29,582 nt of DNA from a bacterium (GTDB lineage Bacteria; BMS3Abin14), in contig JARGFV010000024.1 of the NCBI GenBank assembly GCA_029210545.1, positions 1 to 29,582 of the forward strand, read 5' to 3'. Below the pieces are notes generated by a model, which made no database searches, had not been told where the DNA came from, and saw nothing but the letters and a program-made list of their open reading frames with translations. Made by a program: the position numbers and the translations under genes. Each line of letters begins with the position of its first letter. Position 1 is the stretch's first letter. Positions 20,602 to 28,585 of the stretch are shown piece by piece.

Positions 20602-21630
20602 TCAGGCTCCGAAAACCTGTCGGTTTTCGACCGCCCACTCGTAAAGGGCCTTGATCCCGTCCCTGGGTTCAGTCTGTGCCTCCCAACCCAGGACCTCTCT
20701 GGCTTTGGAGGAGTCGCACACGAAGTAGTACAGGTCCCCGAAACGCTCACCCCCGAAATGGAGTTCCAGGGGCTCGCCTGTCAGTTCCCCGAGGTAGTCA
20801 ATACACTCCAGGAGGGAGATCATGGTCTTCTCCCCCCCTCCGATGTTATAGGTCCCCGGCACAGGGTTTTCGTAAAAGGAGTGGAAGGCGCGGCATACGT
20901 CCGGGGCGAACAGGATATCCCTTAACTGTTTGCCGGTGTTAAAGACGGTTACGGGCCGCCCGATGGCAGCCTTGATGGTGAAGTTGGCCACCCATCCGTG
21001 ATCCTCGCCACCGAACTGCCTGGTTCCGTAAAGCCCGGTCAGCCTGAAGGTTGCCGCCCTGACTCCGAAAGTGTCGGTGAACATCCTCACGTAATGTTCC
21101 GCCGCCATCTTGGAAGCGTGGAGGGGGGTGATGCTCCCGGTCATGAGCTCGTGGTCTTCCGCGATCCCGGGAGGGGTCCGGACGTACCGTGTGGACTCTT
21201 CCGAAATGGAATCGTTGATGCCGGTCCCGTAGACGTGGATGGAACTGCAGCTCACTACGGGTGCCCCGATCTGCCTGGCCGTTTCCAGGACGTTGTAGGT
21301 GCCCATGAGGTTCGTGGTGAAATCCAGCCAGGGGTCTTCCATGGAGATGGTCATGGCCGGCTGGGCTGCCGTGTGAACGATGAAATCGCACCCGTCCGCC
21401 TCTGCCAGAAGGTCGTCGAGGTCCCTGATGTCCTTTTTCACCAACTGGACTCCCATCTCTTTCAGGTAGTCCCAGTTGAAATTGCGGACCAGGTCGAGGT
21501 CATAACCCGTTTTGCTGAGTTCGTACTTGGTCATGCTGTCGTAGGAAACCACTTCCCATCCCATGTTTCTGTAGAATTCGCACACGTGGGACCCGATGAA
21601 CCCGCACCCTCCCGTCACAAGAACTTTCAT
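20602..21630 (-). CDS. NAD-dependent sugar epimerase/dehydratase, CDP-paratose 2-epimerase-like
   Basis: This 342-residue extended SDR has the NAD motif GGCGFIG (7-13) and YDSMT after the second strand. The stretch HTAAQPAMTISMEDPWLDFTTN (about 86-107) and RLTGLYGTRQFGGEDHGWVANF most resemble CDP-paratose/tyvelose 2-epimerases. The active-site YxxxK is altered: where Tyr is expected, residue 170 is Leu (TPLHASKMAAEHY, Lys at 174; codon CTC on the minus strand). The SCSSIHVYG strand keeps its serines. This may mean a shifted catalytic base, a different reaction or a binding role. The gene overlaps the nucleotidyltransferase gene by 4 bases. CDP-sugar genes lie on the opposite strand at 27.8 kb. 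Confidence 0.87.
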   Translation of the reverse strand: MKVLVTGGCGFIGSHVCEFYRNMGWEVVSYDSMTKYELSKTGYDLDLVRNFNWDYLKEMGVQLVKKDIRDLDDLLAEADGCDFIVHTAAQPAMTISMEDPWLDFTTNLMGTYNVLETARQIGAPVVSCSSIHVYGTGINDSISEESTRYVRTPPGIAEDHELMTGSITPLHASKMAAEHYVRMFTDTFGVRAATFRLTGLYGTRQFGGEDHGWVANFTIKAAIGRPVTVFNTGKQLRDILFAPDVCRAFHSFYENPVPGTYNIGGGEKTMISLLECIDYLGELTGEPLELHFGGERFGDLYYFVCDSSKAREVLGWEAQTEPRDGIKALYEWAVENRQVFGA

Positions 21631-22379
21631 GATTCCCCCCTTTCGGTACTTCGCAGAAGTTTTTCGAACCTGGCGATATCTTCCTCGATGTTGATGTTGA
21701 AATACTCGGATCCGATGTTGAAGGTCTTGACCTTCTGGTCGTCATCGATGGCGCACTGGATCATGTCCACCAGCTCCTTCTCACCCCGTTTCTGGTTGAT
21801 GGGCGTCTCTTCGATATAGTCGAAGATGGCGTTGTTGAAGATGCAGTTACCCGTACCTTGGGTGTCGTTGAGGGCCCGCTTGGGTTTTTCGACCAGCCTG
21901 AATACGGTCCTGCTGTCGTCCTGTATGACGGCGTAAGTCTTGGATATCTCCGATCTGTCCCTGGCCTGGATGACCCCGCAGGTCACAAAACACCCTTCAT
22001 CCCTGAAGGAGTTGATCATCTCCAGGTGCCGAGGTCCCACCAGGATCTCGTCACCGAGGAATGTCATGAAGTCGTGCCCGTCGATGGCCTCCTGCGCTGT
22101 TTCGATGGCGTTCACCAGCCCTTTTCGCTCCAGCTGGATGGCATAGCGGATCCGGGTCCCGCCATACTCGTTCCCGAACTCGTTGATGATGTCCTCTGCC
22201 CTGTAGCCAACGACGATAACAATTTCACAGACGCCTGCGCGAACGGCGTTATCCAGGCTGTAGGAGATGAGAGGGCGCCCGTTCATGGGCAGCATGCACT
22301 TGTTGAGTTCTGATGATCTTTCGTTGAGCCTCTTCCCGCGTCCGCCAGCCAGGATAACCGCCTTGATTTTCCTTTCCAT
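21627..22379 (-). CDS. sugar-phosphate nucleotidyltransferase
   Basis: The 250-residue protein opens with the nucleotidyltransferase signature AVILAGGRGKRLNERSSELNKCMLPMNGRPLISYSLDN (LAGGRGKRL at 10-18). IVIVVGYRAEDI and MTFLGDEILVG (metal-binding Asp) follow. It should activate a sugar-1-phosphate to an NDP-sugar, as in the RfbA/GlmU N-terminal family; sugar and base are not clear. The start is supported by AAGGA just upstream. It is translationally coupled to the SDR gene (ATGA overlap), so the two may act on the same nucleotide sugar. Confidence 0.88.
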   Translation of the reverse strand: MERKIKAVILAGGRGKRLNERSSELNKCMLPMNGRPLISYSLDNAVRAGVCEIVIVVGYRAEDIINEFGNEYGGTRIRYAIQLERKGLVNAIETAQEAIDGHDFMTFLGDEILVGPRHLEMINSFRDEGCFVTCGVIQARDRSEISKTYAVIQDDSRTVFRLVEKPKRALNDTQGTGNCIFNNAIFDYIEETPINQKRGEKELVDMIQCAIDDDQKVKTFNIGSEYFNINIEEDIARFEKLLRSTERGES

Positions 22380-22385
22380 GGATCC

Positions 22386-23774
22386 TTACCTCCCCTGGTT
22401 TTTGATCTCCTGATCCATATCCACATCTTCATAGCGCCATTTCATGTTCTCGCCCATGTGGTTATCGTAAAACTCCCTGAGAGTCATGACTTCGCCCGTC
22501 CCTGTGTTCATGATCCCGTATTTTTTCTCCCTGGGAAGTGTATTGAAGATGCGACAGCCGACACACTGCATGGGGATGGGCCTGTCCGGCTTGTTGATGC
22601 TGTACCTGAGGGCCTTGTAGGAGCGGTTGTACCAGATATCCCTGAAATTTTCCCGCAGGACGTTGCCGTGGGCATGCTCCCGGATGAAATCCCTGTTGTT
22701 GGAAATGAAAACCGCGCAGCACTGTGAGACGTAGCCATCCATCATGATGTACGGTTCCATCCAGGCCATGCAGCAGGAAGGCTCGGGAAGCTCCTCCCTG
22801 ACGTTGGTACCTGTAAAGTTCACCAGCATCCCGTGCTTGTCCGCCCTGCGGTAGGTCTCGTCGATGATCTCCTGGGGGATATCCTCCAGTTGCAGGTGGA
22901 GGATCTGTTTGAAGGCGAGTAAACGGATGATACCGATCCTGGACCCGGCTCCAAACTCCTGACGTTGTCCCATGCTTGCCACGACATCGACGAAATCCGG
23001 TATCTCGTGGACGTTGTTTTTCATGGCGATGTAAACAAACATGATCTCCGGGAAAGGTGATCCTTTCCTTTTTTTCATCTCCACCATTTTTTTCACGTTT
23101 TCCATGGTGCGCTCGTATTTGCATCCCACCTTCACTGCCTCGTAGGTTTCCTTGCTTGCGCCGTCGAAAGAGAGGACGATGCCCTCCATGTCGTTGTCGA
23201 CGATGTATTCGATGAGTTCGTCATCGTAATCGCACATGTGGTCGGGGACGTAGGACATGATGTTCCTGTCCCGCAGGTACTTGATGAACCGCTTCATCTC
23301 CTTGTGTTCGAAGGAACTTCCTTCACCCACGAGACTTGCCCAGCGCAGGCCAGGGAACTGCTCCATGACTCCAGTGACCTGTTCGTAGCTCATCTGCTTG
23401 ATAGGCTGGGACTCCCTGGACCAGTAGGTGTGCTCGCAGTGGATGCACCTCTTGGCGCAGGTCGTGGTGATCTCCATCTCCAGCTGCTTGGGCATCCCGT
23501 AAAGCTGGGGGAATCTCCGGATGAACGGCCCGGCGAAAAACCACCAGATGCCCGCCCCGCCCGGGCCAACTGGGGTAAACAGCTTGACGCTGATGAACTT
23601 CCAGGCGGCGACGGGTCCGCGCTTGCGAAGCAGGTACCAGACGACCCCGATGTAGCCGTAGCCGATGGCAAAAAGCATGGCAAACAACCGCCGCAAACCG
23701 ATCCGCCTTGCGCTTATGAGCAGGGGGGCCGGAATGAACATGGCCGTCATCTTCTCCTTCAGGTTTGAAGTCAT
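22386..23774 (-). CDS. radical SAM protein with SPASM-like C-terminal domain
   Basis: In this 462-residue protein the radical SAM cluster motif is C106-A-K-R-C110-I-H-C113, in EITTTCAKRCIHCEHTYWSR. A downstream core motif is IVLSFDGASKETYEAVKVG. The C-terminal cysteines (EPSCCMAWMEPYIMMDGYVSQCC and CVGCRIF) resemble a SPASM or twitch domain for extra Fe-S clusters. Residues 1-90 are a hydrophobic, basic extension (FAMLFAIGYGYIGVVWYLL), so the enzyme may sit at the membrane. SPASM enzymes modify peptides or act as sugar or alcohol dehydrogenases; the substrate here is unknown. GGAG lies upstream of the ATG. Confidence 0.88.
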   Translation of the reverse strand: MTSNLKEKMTAMFIPAPLLISARRIGLRRLFAMLFAIGYGYIGVVWYLLRKRGPVAAWKFISVKLFTPVGPGGAGIWWFFAGPFIRRFPQLYGMPKQLEMEITTTCAKRCIHCEHTYWSRESQPIKQMSYEQVTGVMEQFPGLRWASLVGEGSSFEHKEMKRFIKYLRDRNIMSYVPDHMCDYDDELIEYIVDNDMEGIVLSFDGASKETYEAVKVGCKYERTMENVKKMVEMKKRKGSPFPEIMFVYIAMKNNVHEIPDFVDVVASMGQRQEFGAGSRIGIIRLLAFKQILHLQLEDIPQEIIDETYRRADKHGMLVNFTGTNVREELPEPSCCMAWMEPYIMMDGYVSQCCAVFISNNRDFIREHAHGNVLRENFRDIWYNRSYKALRYSINKPDRPIPMQCVGCRIFNTLPREKKYGIMNTGTGEVMTLREFYDNHMGENMKWRYEDVDMDQEIKNQGR

Positions 23775-23798
23775 CTCGCTCTCCGTGTGGTCCTGGTT

Positions 23799-24989
23799 CT
23801 AGTTGGATTCCTTTGTGAGAGCCAGGGAATGTTCACTCAAGGCATAGACCAGCCATCCCTGGCACCATCGCATGTACGTCGTCTTCCTCGTATACAGCCA
23901 TCCCTTCTGGTAGAAGAAACGGTCCTCCCCGTTCCACAGGTCAGTTAGGGCAGCTTCTGTGACCTGGCCTGCGAAATCGAGATCGCCTGCCAGGGTGAAA
24001 GAGATGATCCCCTGGGAGTAACCGTGCGCGTCGTAGGGGAACACCCTGTCGTTCATCCACCTGGGGCGTGCTTCCTCAGTGAACAGGTTGGTCCGGTAAT
24101 ATTCCAATCCATGCTCACAGGCTGTGCGAAAACTGTCATCGTCGGAATATTTCCCATATTCGTAGAGGGCATCCACGATCTCCCCTGTGTGGTAGTTGTC
24201 GTGGGTGATGTGGCTGTCACCGGAAGGGTATGTGTAGAACCAGGCACCGTAATCGGTCTGTTTGTCTACGACCCAGTTCACCAGGCGCCTGGCCTCATAA
24301 AACAGGCTGTTGTCGTTGGTGTGTTTGCCCACTATGGCGCATAGTGCCCCGCAAAGCGCAGAAACGTCCATGACCGCCATGGAGATCTGATCCGAGGGGA
24401 TATAACTGAGACACAGCATGTCGTTGCTTTCATGCAGGACTTTGGGTGCCTGTAGAATGAAATTCACTGCTTCCCTGGCACCCTCCAGGTACTTTTCATT
24501 CCATGTCACTTCATATCCGTGGACGAGAGCCCGCCCGGCGAAATAGGTGACGATCCGGTTGGGCAGCCCTGAAGGCGCATAAAAACCGGGATCCTGCCAT
24601 GGATAAGGATAGCCCCATGAACTGCCGGGCCACTGTCCTTCCGCCGGATTTTCCAGAAGCCAGTCCAGGAGGGCCTGTGCTTCTTTCAGGCACTCCTCAT
24701 CACCGGTAACATGATACATGTTAAGCCATGCCCTGGCGAAAAGAGCAACACCCTTGGGATTCTTGTGTTTTCGAACACCCAGGAGGGGACGAAGGTTGAT
24801 CGGGAACCTCATTACCGCCTGGATCGCGATAATCTTGGGCCACTTCAAGCCCAGTGAAAGTGCCGAGAGAAACGGACTGTTAAGCGCATCGTGTTTTTCC
24901 CAACCGGTGTAGTCTCGCTCATGTGCCCATTGGAGACTGCGTTGACAGATGCTGGCCAGCTGCTCCATATCTTTCATCTCAGGCCCCAT
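23799..24989 (-). CDS. six-hairpin-glycosidase-like (alpha/alpha toroid) protein
   Basis: This 396-residue soluble protein has repeated helical hairpins with aromatic-rich turns: ARAWLNMYHVTGDEECLKEAQALLDWL, WPGSSWGYPYPWQDPGFYAPSGLPNRIVTYFAGRALV, YGAWFYTYPSGDSHITHDNYHTGEIVDALYEY and FFYQKGWLYTRKTTYMRWCQGWLVYAL. This fits the (alpha/alpha)6 barrel of glycoside hydrolases and epimerases acting on polysaccharides. It has no signal peptide, so it acts in the cytosol if at all. A glycan-modifying or binding role is inferred from fold and locus. It overlaps the asparagine-synthase gene end by 11 bases, and GGAG lies seven bases before its ATG. Confidence 0.72.
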   Translation of the reverse strand: MGPEMKDMEQLASICQRSLQWAHERDYTGWEKHDALNSPFLSALSLGLKWPKIIAIQAVMRFPINLRPLLGVRKHKNPKGVALFARAWLNMYHVTGDEECLKEAQALLDWLLENPAEGQWPGSSWGYPYPWQDPGFYAPSGLPNRIVTYFAGRALVHGYEVTWNEKYLEGAREAVNFILQAPKVLHESNDMLCLSYIPSDQISMAVMDVSALCGALCAIVGKHTNDNSLFYEARRLVNWVVDKQTDYGAWFYTYPSGDSHITHDNYHTGEIVDALYEYGKYSDDDSFRTACEHGLEYYRTNLFTEEARPRWMNDRVFPYDAHGYSQGIISFTLAGDLDFAGQVTEAALTDLWNGEDRFFYQKGWLYTRKTTYMRWCQGWLVYALSEHSLALTKESN

Positions 24990-26895
24990 AGCAGTTCTCC
25001 GGCGCCTTGCCGTTTACGAAAAGGTCCTCCCAGACTTTCACACCGAGGATCAACCAGATCAGGAAGTAGTGCCAACGCATCCAGCGATGGGGCGGATGGT
25101 CGAGGACTTCCTTGATGAAACCGTACTGGAAGATCCCCTGGTCATCGATAAACTCTTTGGTCAGCTCCATTCTGGCCAGCCCCTGGAGGTCCTTCTGAAA
25201 CTGGTGGAAAGAGTCGAAGGTGAACCCCCACTTGGGTTTTTCCAGGGTCTTCGCGGGGAGGATCCCCCCCATGGCGGATTTGAGGACCGTCTTGAGCTCC
25301 CCCCCGGCGAACTTCACCTCTGCCGGGATGGAGAAGGCGAATTCCACGAGTATCCTGTCAAGGAACGGCACCCTTACCTCCAGAGAGTTTGCCATGGAGG
25401 TCTTGTCCTCGTTGAGGAGGAAGTCGTCCACCAACTTGAAACGAAATTCCGTTCGCAGAATATCCTCACGGATATCCTGCGAACTATTTTTAAAAAAGGG
25501 CTCAAAAAATGCCTCAATACCAGACTGAATTTTTTTCTGGGTTTCAGGCGTGTAGATGGACGTAAAGAGCCTCCGGTCGTGCTCCCACATGTTGCGGAGG
25601 ATGGGGTACCATCGCTCGGGAACTCCCAGGGAGAAGGCACCATCCATCCCCCTTTTTGCAAGATCCCACTTCATGGAGCCGAGGTTTCCCGTGAGGGCTG
25701 TCAGGAGGTTGCGAATGGGCCAGAGGAGGGCGCGGTTAAGACCCCTTCCGACGAGGCGCTCCGGGAAAACCATAGGACGGGCGTAATCGAAGATCCGGTA
25801 GCCCCCGAAAAGTTCATCTCCTCCAAGGCCTGACAGCGCGACCTTGACGTGCTGCGATGCGTACCGGGAAAGGAGATAGAGCTGGATGGCGTTCTCCTTG
25901 GGTTCTTCCACGTGCCAGGTCACAAGGGGCATCATGGAAAGGGCGTCGAAACCGATGGTGGTCTCGTGATGGTCCGTTCCGAACTTTTCCGCCACCAGCC
26001 GGGAGTCGGCCAGTTCATCGGTGGGTTCATCGAACCCCAGGGAGTAGGTTTTCACCTTCCCATGACCGCTGGCGGCCGCCATGGCAACAAGGGAGCTCGA
26101 ATCCATCCCCCCCGAGAGGTAAAGCCCCAGGGGAACGTCGCTGACCATCTGCCTGTTGACCGCGCTTGCGAGGAGAGTCCGGGTCTGCTCTGCGCACTCT
26201 TCCGGTCTTCTGATAGCTGCATCGGGTTTGGCTGGCGGCTGCCAGTACCGCAACTCCCTGGAGGCGCCTTCCTCCCAGACGAGGCTGGTGGCGGGAGGGA
26301 GCATCCGGACTCCCTTGAAGAGGGTGCGCTTACCGGGGATGAACCGGATGTTAGTGAGGAAGTGAAGGGATCCGAGGTCCATTTCAGCGTTAAAGCGTCC
26401 GGTTGCCGTGAACGCCTTGACCTCGGAGGCGAAAGCCAGCTCCCTTCCCCTTTGCCACAGGTAAAGAGGCTTGATCCCCACGTGGTCCCTGGCCAGTACC
26501 AGTTTTCTCTTCCGCACATCCCATAGGGCGATGGCGAACATCCCGTCAAGATGCTTCGGGAAATCCTCCCCGTACTCTTCGTACATGTGGGGAATGACCT
26601 CTGAATCGGTGCGGCTGGCGAACCTGTGCCCCTTCGATTCCAGATCCCTCCGGAGTTCCTGGAAGTTGTAGATCTCCCCGTTCTGTACGGCGGTGATGGA
26701 CCGGTCCTCGGAATAGACAGGCTGCTTGCCCCCTTCCACGTCGATGATGCTCAGACGCCGGTTGGCCAGGAAAAGGGCCGGGTTCCGGCTTTCGAAGAAA
26801 CCCTCGTCATCCGGGCCCCGGTGGGTCAGGCTGGCCGCCATTTTCCTGATCGTGGCTCCGTCACCGAAGCCTGCTGTTCCGCAGATACCGCACAT
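24979..26895 (-). CDS. asnB: asparagine synthase-like glutamine amidotransferase
   Basis: The 638-residue protein has a class II glutaminase domain (about 1-200) with nucleophile Cys2 (MCGICG), RLSIID and NGEIYNF. An asparagine-synthetase ATP-pyrophosphatase domain (about 225-600) follows, with the PP-loop SGGMDS (261-266). ALSGLGGDELFGGY and LNEDKTSMANSLEVRVPFLD also match the family. AsnB-like proteins in polysaccharide loci often amidate sugar carboxyls or other locus products rather than make free asparagine. Which applies here is unknown. AGGAG lies eight bases upstream of the ATG. It follows the regulator gene by 10 bases. Confidence 0.92.
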   Translation of the reverse strand: MCGICGTAGFGDGATIRKMAASLTHRGPDDEGFFESRNPALFLANRRLSIIDVEGGKQPVYSEDRSITAVQNGEIYNFQELRRDLESKGHRFASRTDSEVIPHMYEEYGEDFPKHLDGMFAIALWDVRKRKLVLARDHVGIKPLYLWQRGRELAFASEVKAFTATGRFNAEMDLGSLHFLTNIRFIPGKRTLFKGVRMLPPATSLVWEEGASRELRYWQPPAKPDAAIRRPEECAEQTRTLLASAVNRQMVSDVPLGLYLSGGMDSSSLVAMAAASGHGKVKTYSLGFDEPTDELADSRLVAEKFGTDHHETTIGFDALSMMPLVTWHVEEPKENAIQLYLLSRYASQHVKVALSGLGGDELFGGYRIFDYARPMVFPERLVGRGLNRALLWPIRNLLTALTGNLGSMKWDLAKRGMDGAFSLGVPERWYPILRNMWEHDRRLFTSIYTPETQKKIQSGIEAFFEPFFKNSSQDIREDILRTEFRFKLVDDFLLNEDKTSMANSLEVRVPFLDRILVEFAFSIPAEVKFAGGELKTVLKSAMGGILPAKTLEKPKWGFTFDSFHQFQKDLQGLARMELTKEFIDDQGIFQYGFIKEVLDHPPHRWMRWHYFLIWLILGVKVWEDLFVNGKAPENCYGA

Positions 26896-26905
26896 AAAAA
26901 AACTC

Positions 26906-27454
26906 CTATAGCTCTCCGTGAGTTTTTTTATCCCAGAGTTTCATGACCGGACCCAGGCTGCCCTTTTCGAGTAACTGATCGAACTCATTCTGGAGCAGAA
27001 TTAACGTACGTATCTTTCGCTTGATGTACCGCTCGGTCTTAACGATGACGTCATCGAGCTGCTCGAGGTCGATGTCGCCGATGAGCACCATGTCGATGAT
27101 CCCGCTGTCCTGCCCCCGGGCGTAGTCCCCGCTGAGATAGGCCGCCTCCAGCCTGCCGAGGCGTTCGATGACGGAGCTGACCAGTTCGTCGATACCGGTA
27201 ATCTTGCGTACCATGGAGGAAAGTTCGGGAAAGAGGGGGTGTTTCGTGTTGGCCCGGTAATAGACGCTGCGGCCGTCACGTTCGGCGATGAGGATGTTGT
27301 TTTCGGTCAGGGTGTTTAGCTCCGTCCTCACCGAGTTCGTGGAAACATCGAACTCGGTGGCCAGTTCCCGCAGGTAGGCTTTCATGGCCGGGTTCAGGAA
27401 CAGCTTTACCAGGAGGTTTATCTTGGTTTTGGATGTAATTATTCCATTTAACAT
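26906..27454 (-). CDS. winged-helix regulator with nucleotidyltransferase-like domain
   Basis: This 182-residue protein has an N-terminal winged helix (about 15-75: LLVKLFLNPAMKAYLRELATEFDVSTNSVRTELNTL, then the wing LIAERDGRSVYYRA). Its C-terminal segment (about 100-165: YARGQDSGIIDMVLIGDIDLEQLDDVI) recalls the MNT/MinN nucleotidyltransferase fold with a DxD-like IGDID. The pairing is seen in first genes of surface-polysaccharide operons. It heads the 11-gene leftward operon, so it probably regulates that operon and perhaps rfbF. An inverted repeat next to its own predicted promoter (27563-27583) is a candidate operator. Whether the nucleotidyltransferase part is active is unknown. Confidence 0.85.
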   Translation of the reverse strand: MLNGIITSKTKINLLVKLFLNPAMKAYLRELATEFDVSTNSVRTELNTLTENNILIAERDGRSVYYRANTKHPLFPELSSMVRKITGIDELVSSVIERLGRLEAAYLSGDYARGQDSGIIDMVLIGDIDLEQLDDVIVKTERYIKRKIRTLILLQNEFDQLLEKGSLGPVMKLWDKKTHGEL

Positions 27455-27562
27455 CGTGAAAAACCTTAAATGGGAGGTTTTCCCACCCCGTCTATTGCAT
27501 GTTGACTGAAATTCAGCTATCGATGGCCTTTTGACGGCTATTATGAGTTACACTTCCATATA

Positions 27563-27583
27563 TTGAGTAGAATACTTACTCAA
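27563..27583. promoter_or_regulatory. candidate operator, inverted repeat TTGAGTA-N7-TACTCAA
   Basis: TTGAGTA (27563-27569) and TACTCAA (27577-27583) are perfect inverses with a 7-base spacer. The site touches the predicted -10 of the leftward promoter and covers its likely start point. That is the expected position for autorepression by the adjacent winged-helix protein. Confidence 0.55.
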
Positions 27584-27611
27584 GATAGGGTAAAAGTGGT
27601 TGAGCTGTCAA
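27582..27611 (-). promoter_or_regulatory. candidate sigma-70 promoter for the leftward polysaccharide operon
   Basis: On the minus strand TTGACA (27611-27606) matches the -35 consensus exactly. TATCTT (27587-27582) is a 4/6 match for the -10, with an 18-base spacer. It would give a leader of about 120 bases before the winged-helix gene. Confidence 0.5.
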
Positions 27612-27645
27612 GAAGAGAAAAACGTTTTTGAGTCGGAACAGTCCG

Positions 27646-27685
27646 TTAAACCTGGAGGGATCGTTTCATTCCCTTTAAGGTTTAA
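27646..27685 (+). promoter_or_regulatory. two-stem hairpin in the rfbF upstream region
   Basis: TTAAACCT (27646-27653) pairs with AGGTTTAA (27678-27685), and inside it AGGGA (27656-27660) pairs with TCCCT (27670-27674). It lies just upstream of the predicted -35 of the rightward promoter at 27699, so it is more likely a protein-binding site than a leader RNA structure unless transcription starts earlier. Confidence 0.45.
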
Positions 27686-27698
27686 GTGAGTTTATGGT

Positions 27699-27727
27699 TT
27701 AATAATCCGTGCCGTGAAATTTATAAT
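27699..27727 (+). promoter_or_regulatory. candidate sigma-70 promoter for rfbF-rfbG
   Basis: TTAATA (27699-27704, 4/6 match) and a perfect TATAAT (27722-27727) are separated by 17 bases. The transcript would start near 27734 and reach the GCGGAGG ribosome site before rfbF. The local sequence is markedly AT-richer than the flanking genes. Confidence 0.55.
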
Positions 27728-27811
27728 GAAGGTGAATTGAAAGTTTGGATGTTGTTCTGCAGATTGGCACCAGTCCATTGTTAAGAATGTCCAAAAGGAA
27801 GCGGAGGTTCA

Positions 27812-28579
27812 ATGATAGCGGTGATATTGGCGGGAGGGTTCGGCACCAGGCTCAGTGAGGAAACCCAGTTGAAGCCAAAGCCGATGGTCGAGATCGGGCA
27901 GAAACCGATCCTGTGGCATATCATGAAGGTCTATTCGACTCATGGTATCAATGAGTTTGTCATCTGTCTGGGGTACAAGGGGTACATGATCAAGGAGTAC
28001 TTCTCGAATTATTTTCTCCATGTGTCAGATGTGACAATAGATATTGAAAACAATGAGATGGAGATCCACAAAGGCAATGTCGAACCTTGGAAGGTAACGC
28101 TGGTGGATACCGGGGAACACACACAGACTGGTGGTCGGCTCAAGCGTGTGGCTTCTTACCTGGGTGATGAACCCTTCTGCTTCACTTATGGTGACGGGGT
28201 GGCTGATGTCGATATCGGAGAGCTTGTCAGGTTCCATAACGATCACGGCAAGCTGGCAACGGTGACAGCTGTCCAGCCGCCAGGCCGGTTCGGTGCCATG
28301 GTCCTGGAGGGTGAAACTGTTAAAAGGTTTATGGAAAAGCCAAGGGGCGATGGGGCGTGGATCAACGGAGGATTCTTTGTCCTGTCACCTGGCGTTATTG
28401 ACTACATCGAGGGCGATATGACGACCTGGGAAAAGGAACCCATGGAAAAGCTGGCCGTGGACGGCCAGATGGAAGCATTTCTTCACGGGGGTTTCTGGCA
28501 GCCAATGGATACCTTGAGAGACAGGCGTAAACTTGAGGATCTCTGGGCTTCTGGTGAAGCTCCATGGCAGGTTTGGTAG
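27812..28579 (+). CDS. rfbF: glucose-1-phosphate cytidylyltransferase
   Basis: The 255-residue product matches RfbF along its whole length: [20 protein letters not shown] (6-25) for nucleotide binding, [49 protein letters not shown] (metal Asp), and the C-terminal [14 protein letters not shown] and [17 protein letters not shown]. It makes CDP-glucose from CTP and glucose-1-phosphate, the entry step to CDP-3,6-dideoxyhexoses such as paratose, abequose or tyvelose. GGAGG lies five bases upstream of the ATG. It is transcribed divergently from the winged-helix-led operon and is followed six bases later by rfbG. Confidence 0.96.
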   Translation: MIAVILAGGFGTRLSEETQLKPKPMVEIGQKPILWHIMKVYSTHGINEFVICLGYKGYMIKEYFSNYFLHVSDVTIDIENNEMEIHKGNVEPWKVTLVDTGEHTQTGGRLKRVASYLGDEPFCFTYGDGVADVDIGELVRFHNDHGKLATVTAVQPPGRFGAMVLEGETVKRFMEKPRGDGAWINGGFFVLSPGVIDYIEGDMTTWEKEPMEKLAVDGQMEAFLHGGFWQPMDTLRDRRKLEDLWASGEAPWQVW

Positions 28580-28585
28580 AGATCT

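Noticed and set aside
27765-27781. Possible sigma-54 promoter before rfbF (TGGCAC...TTGT)
   Set aside because: The TTG lies two bases too far from TGGCAC and is followed by T rather than C, so the -24/-12 geometry fails. A TATAAT promoter lies nearby.
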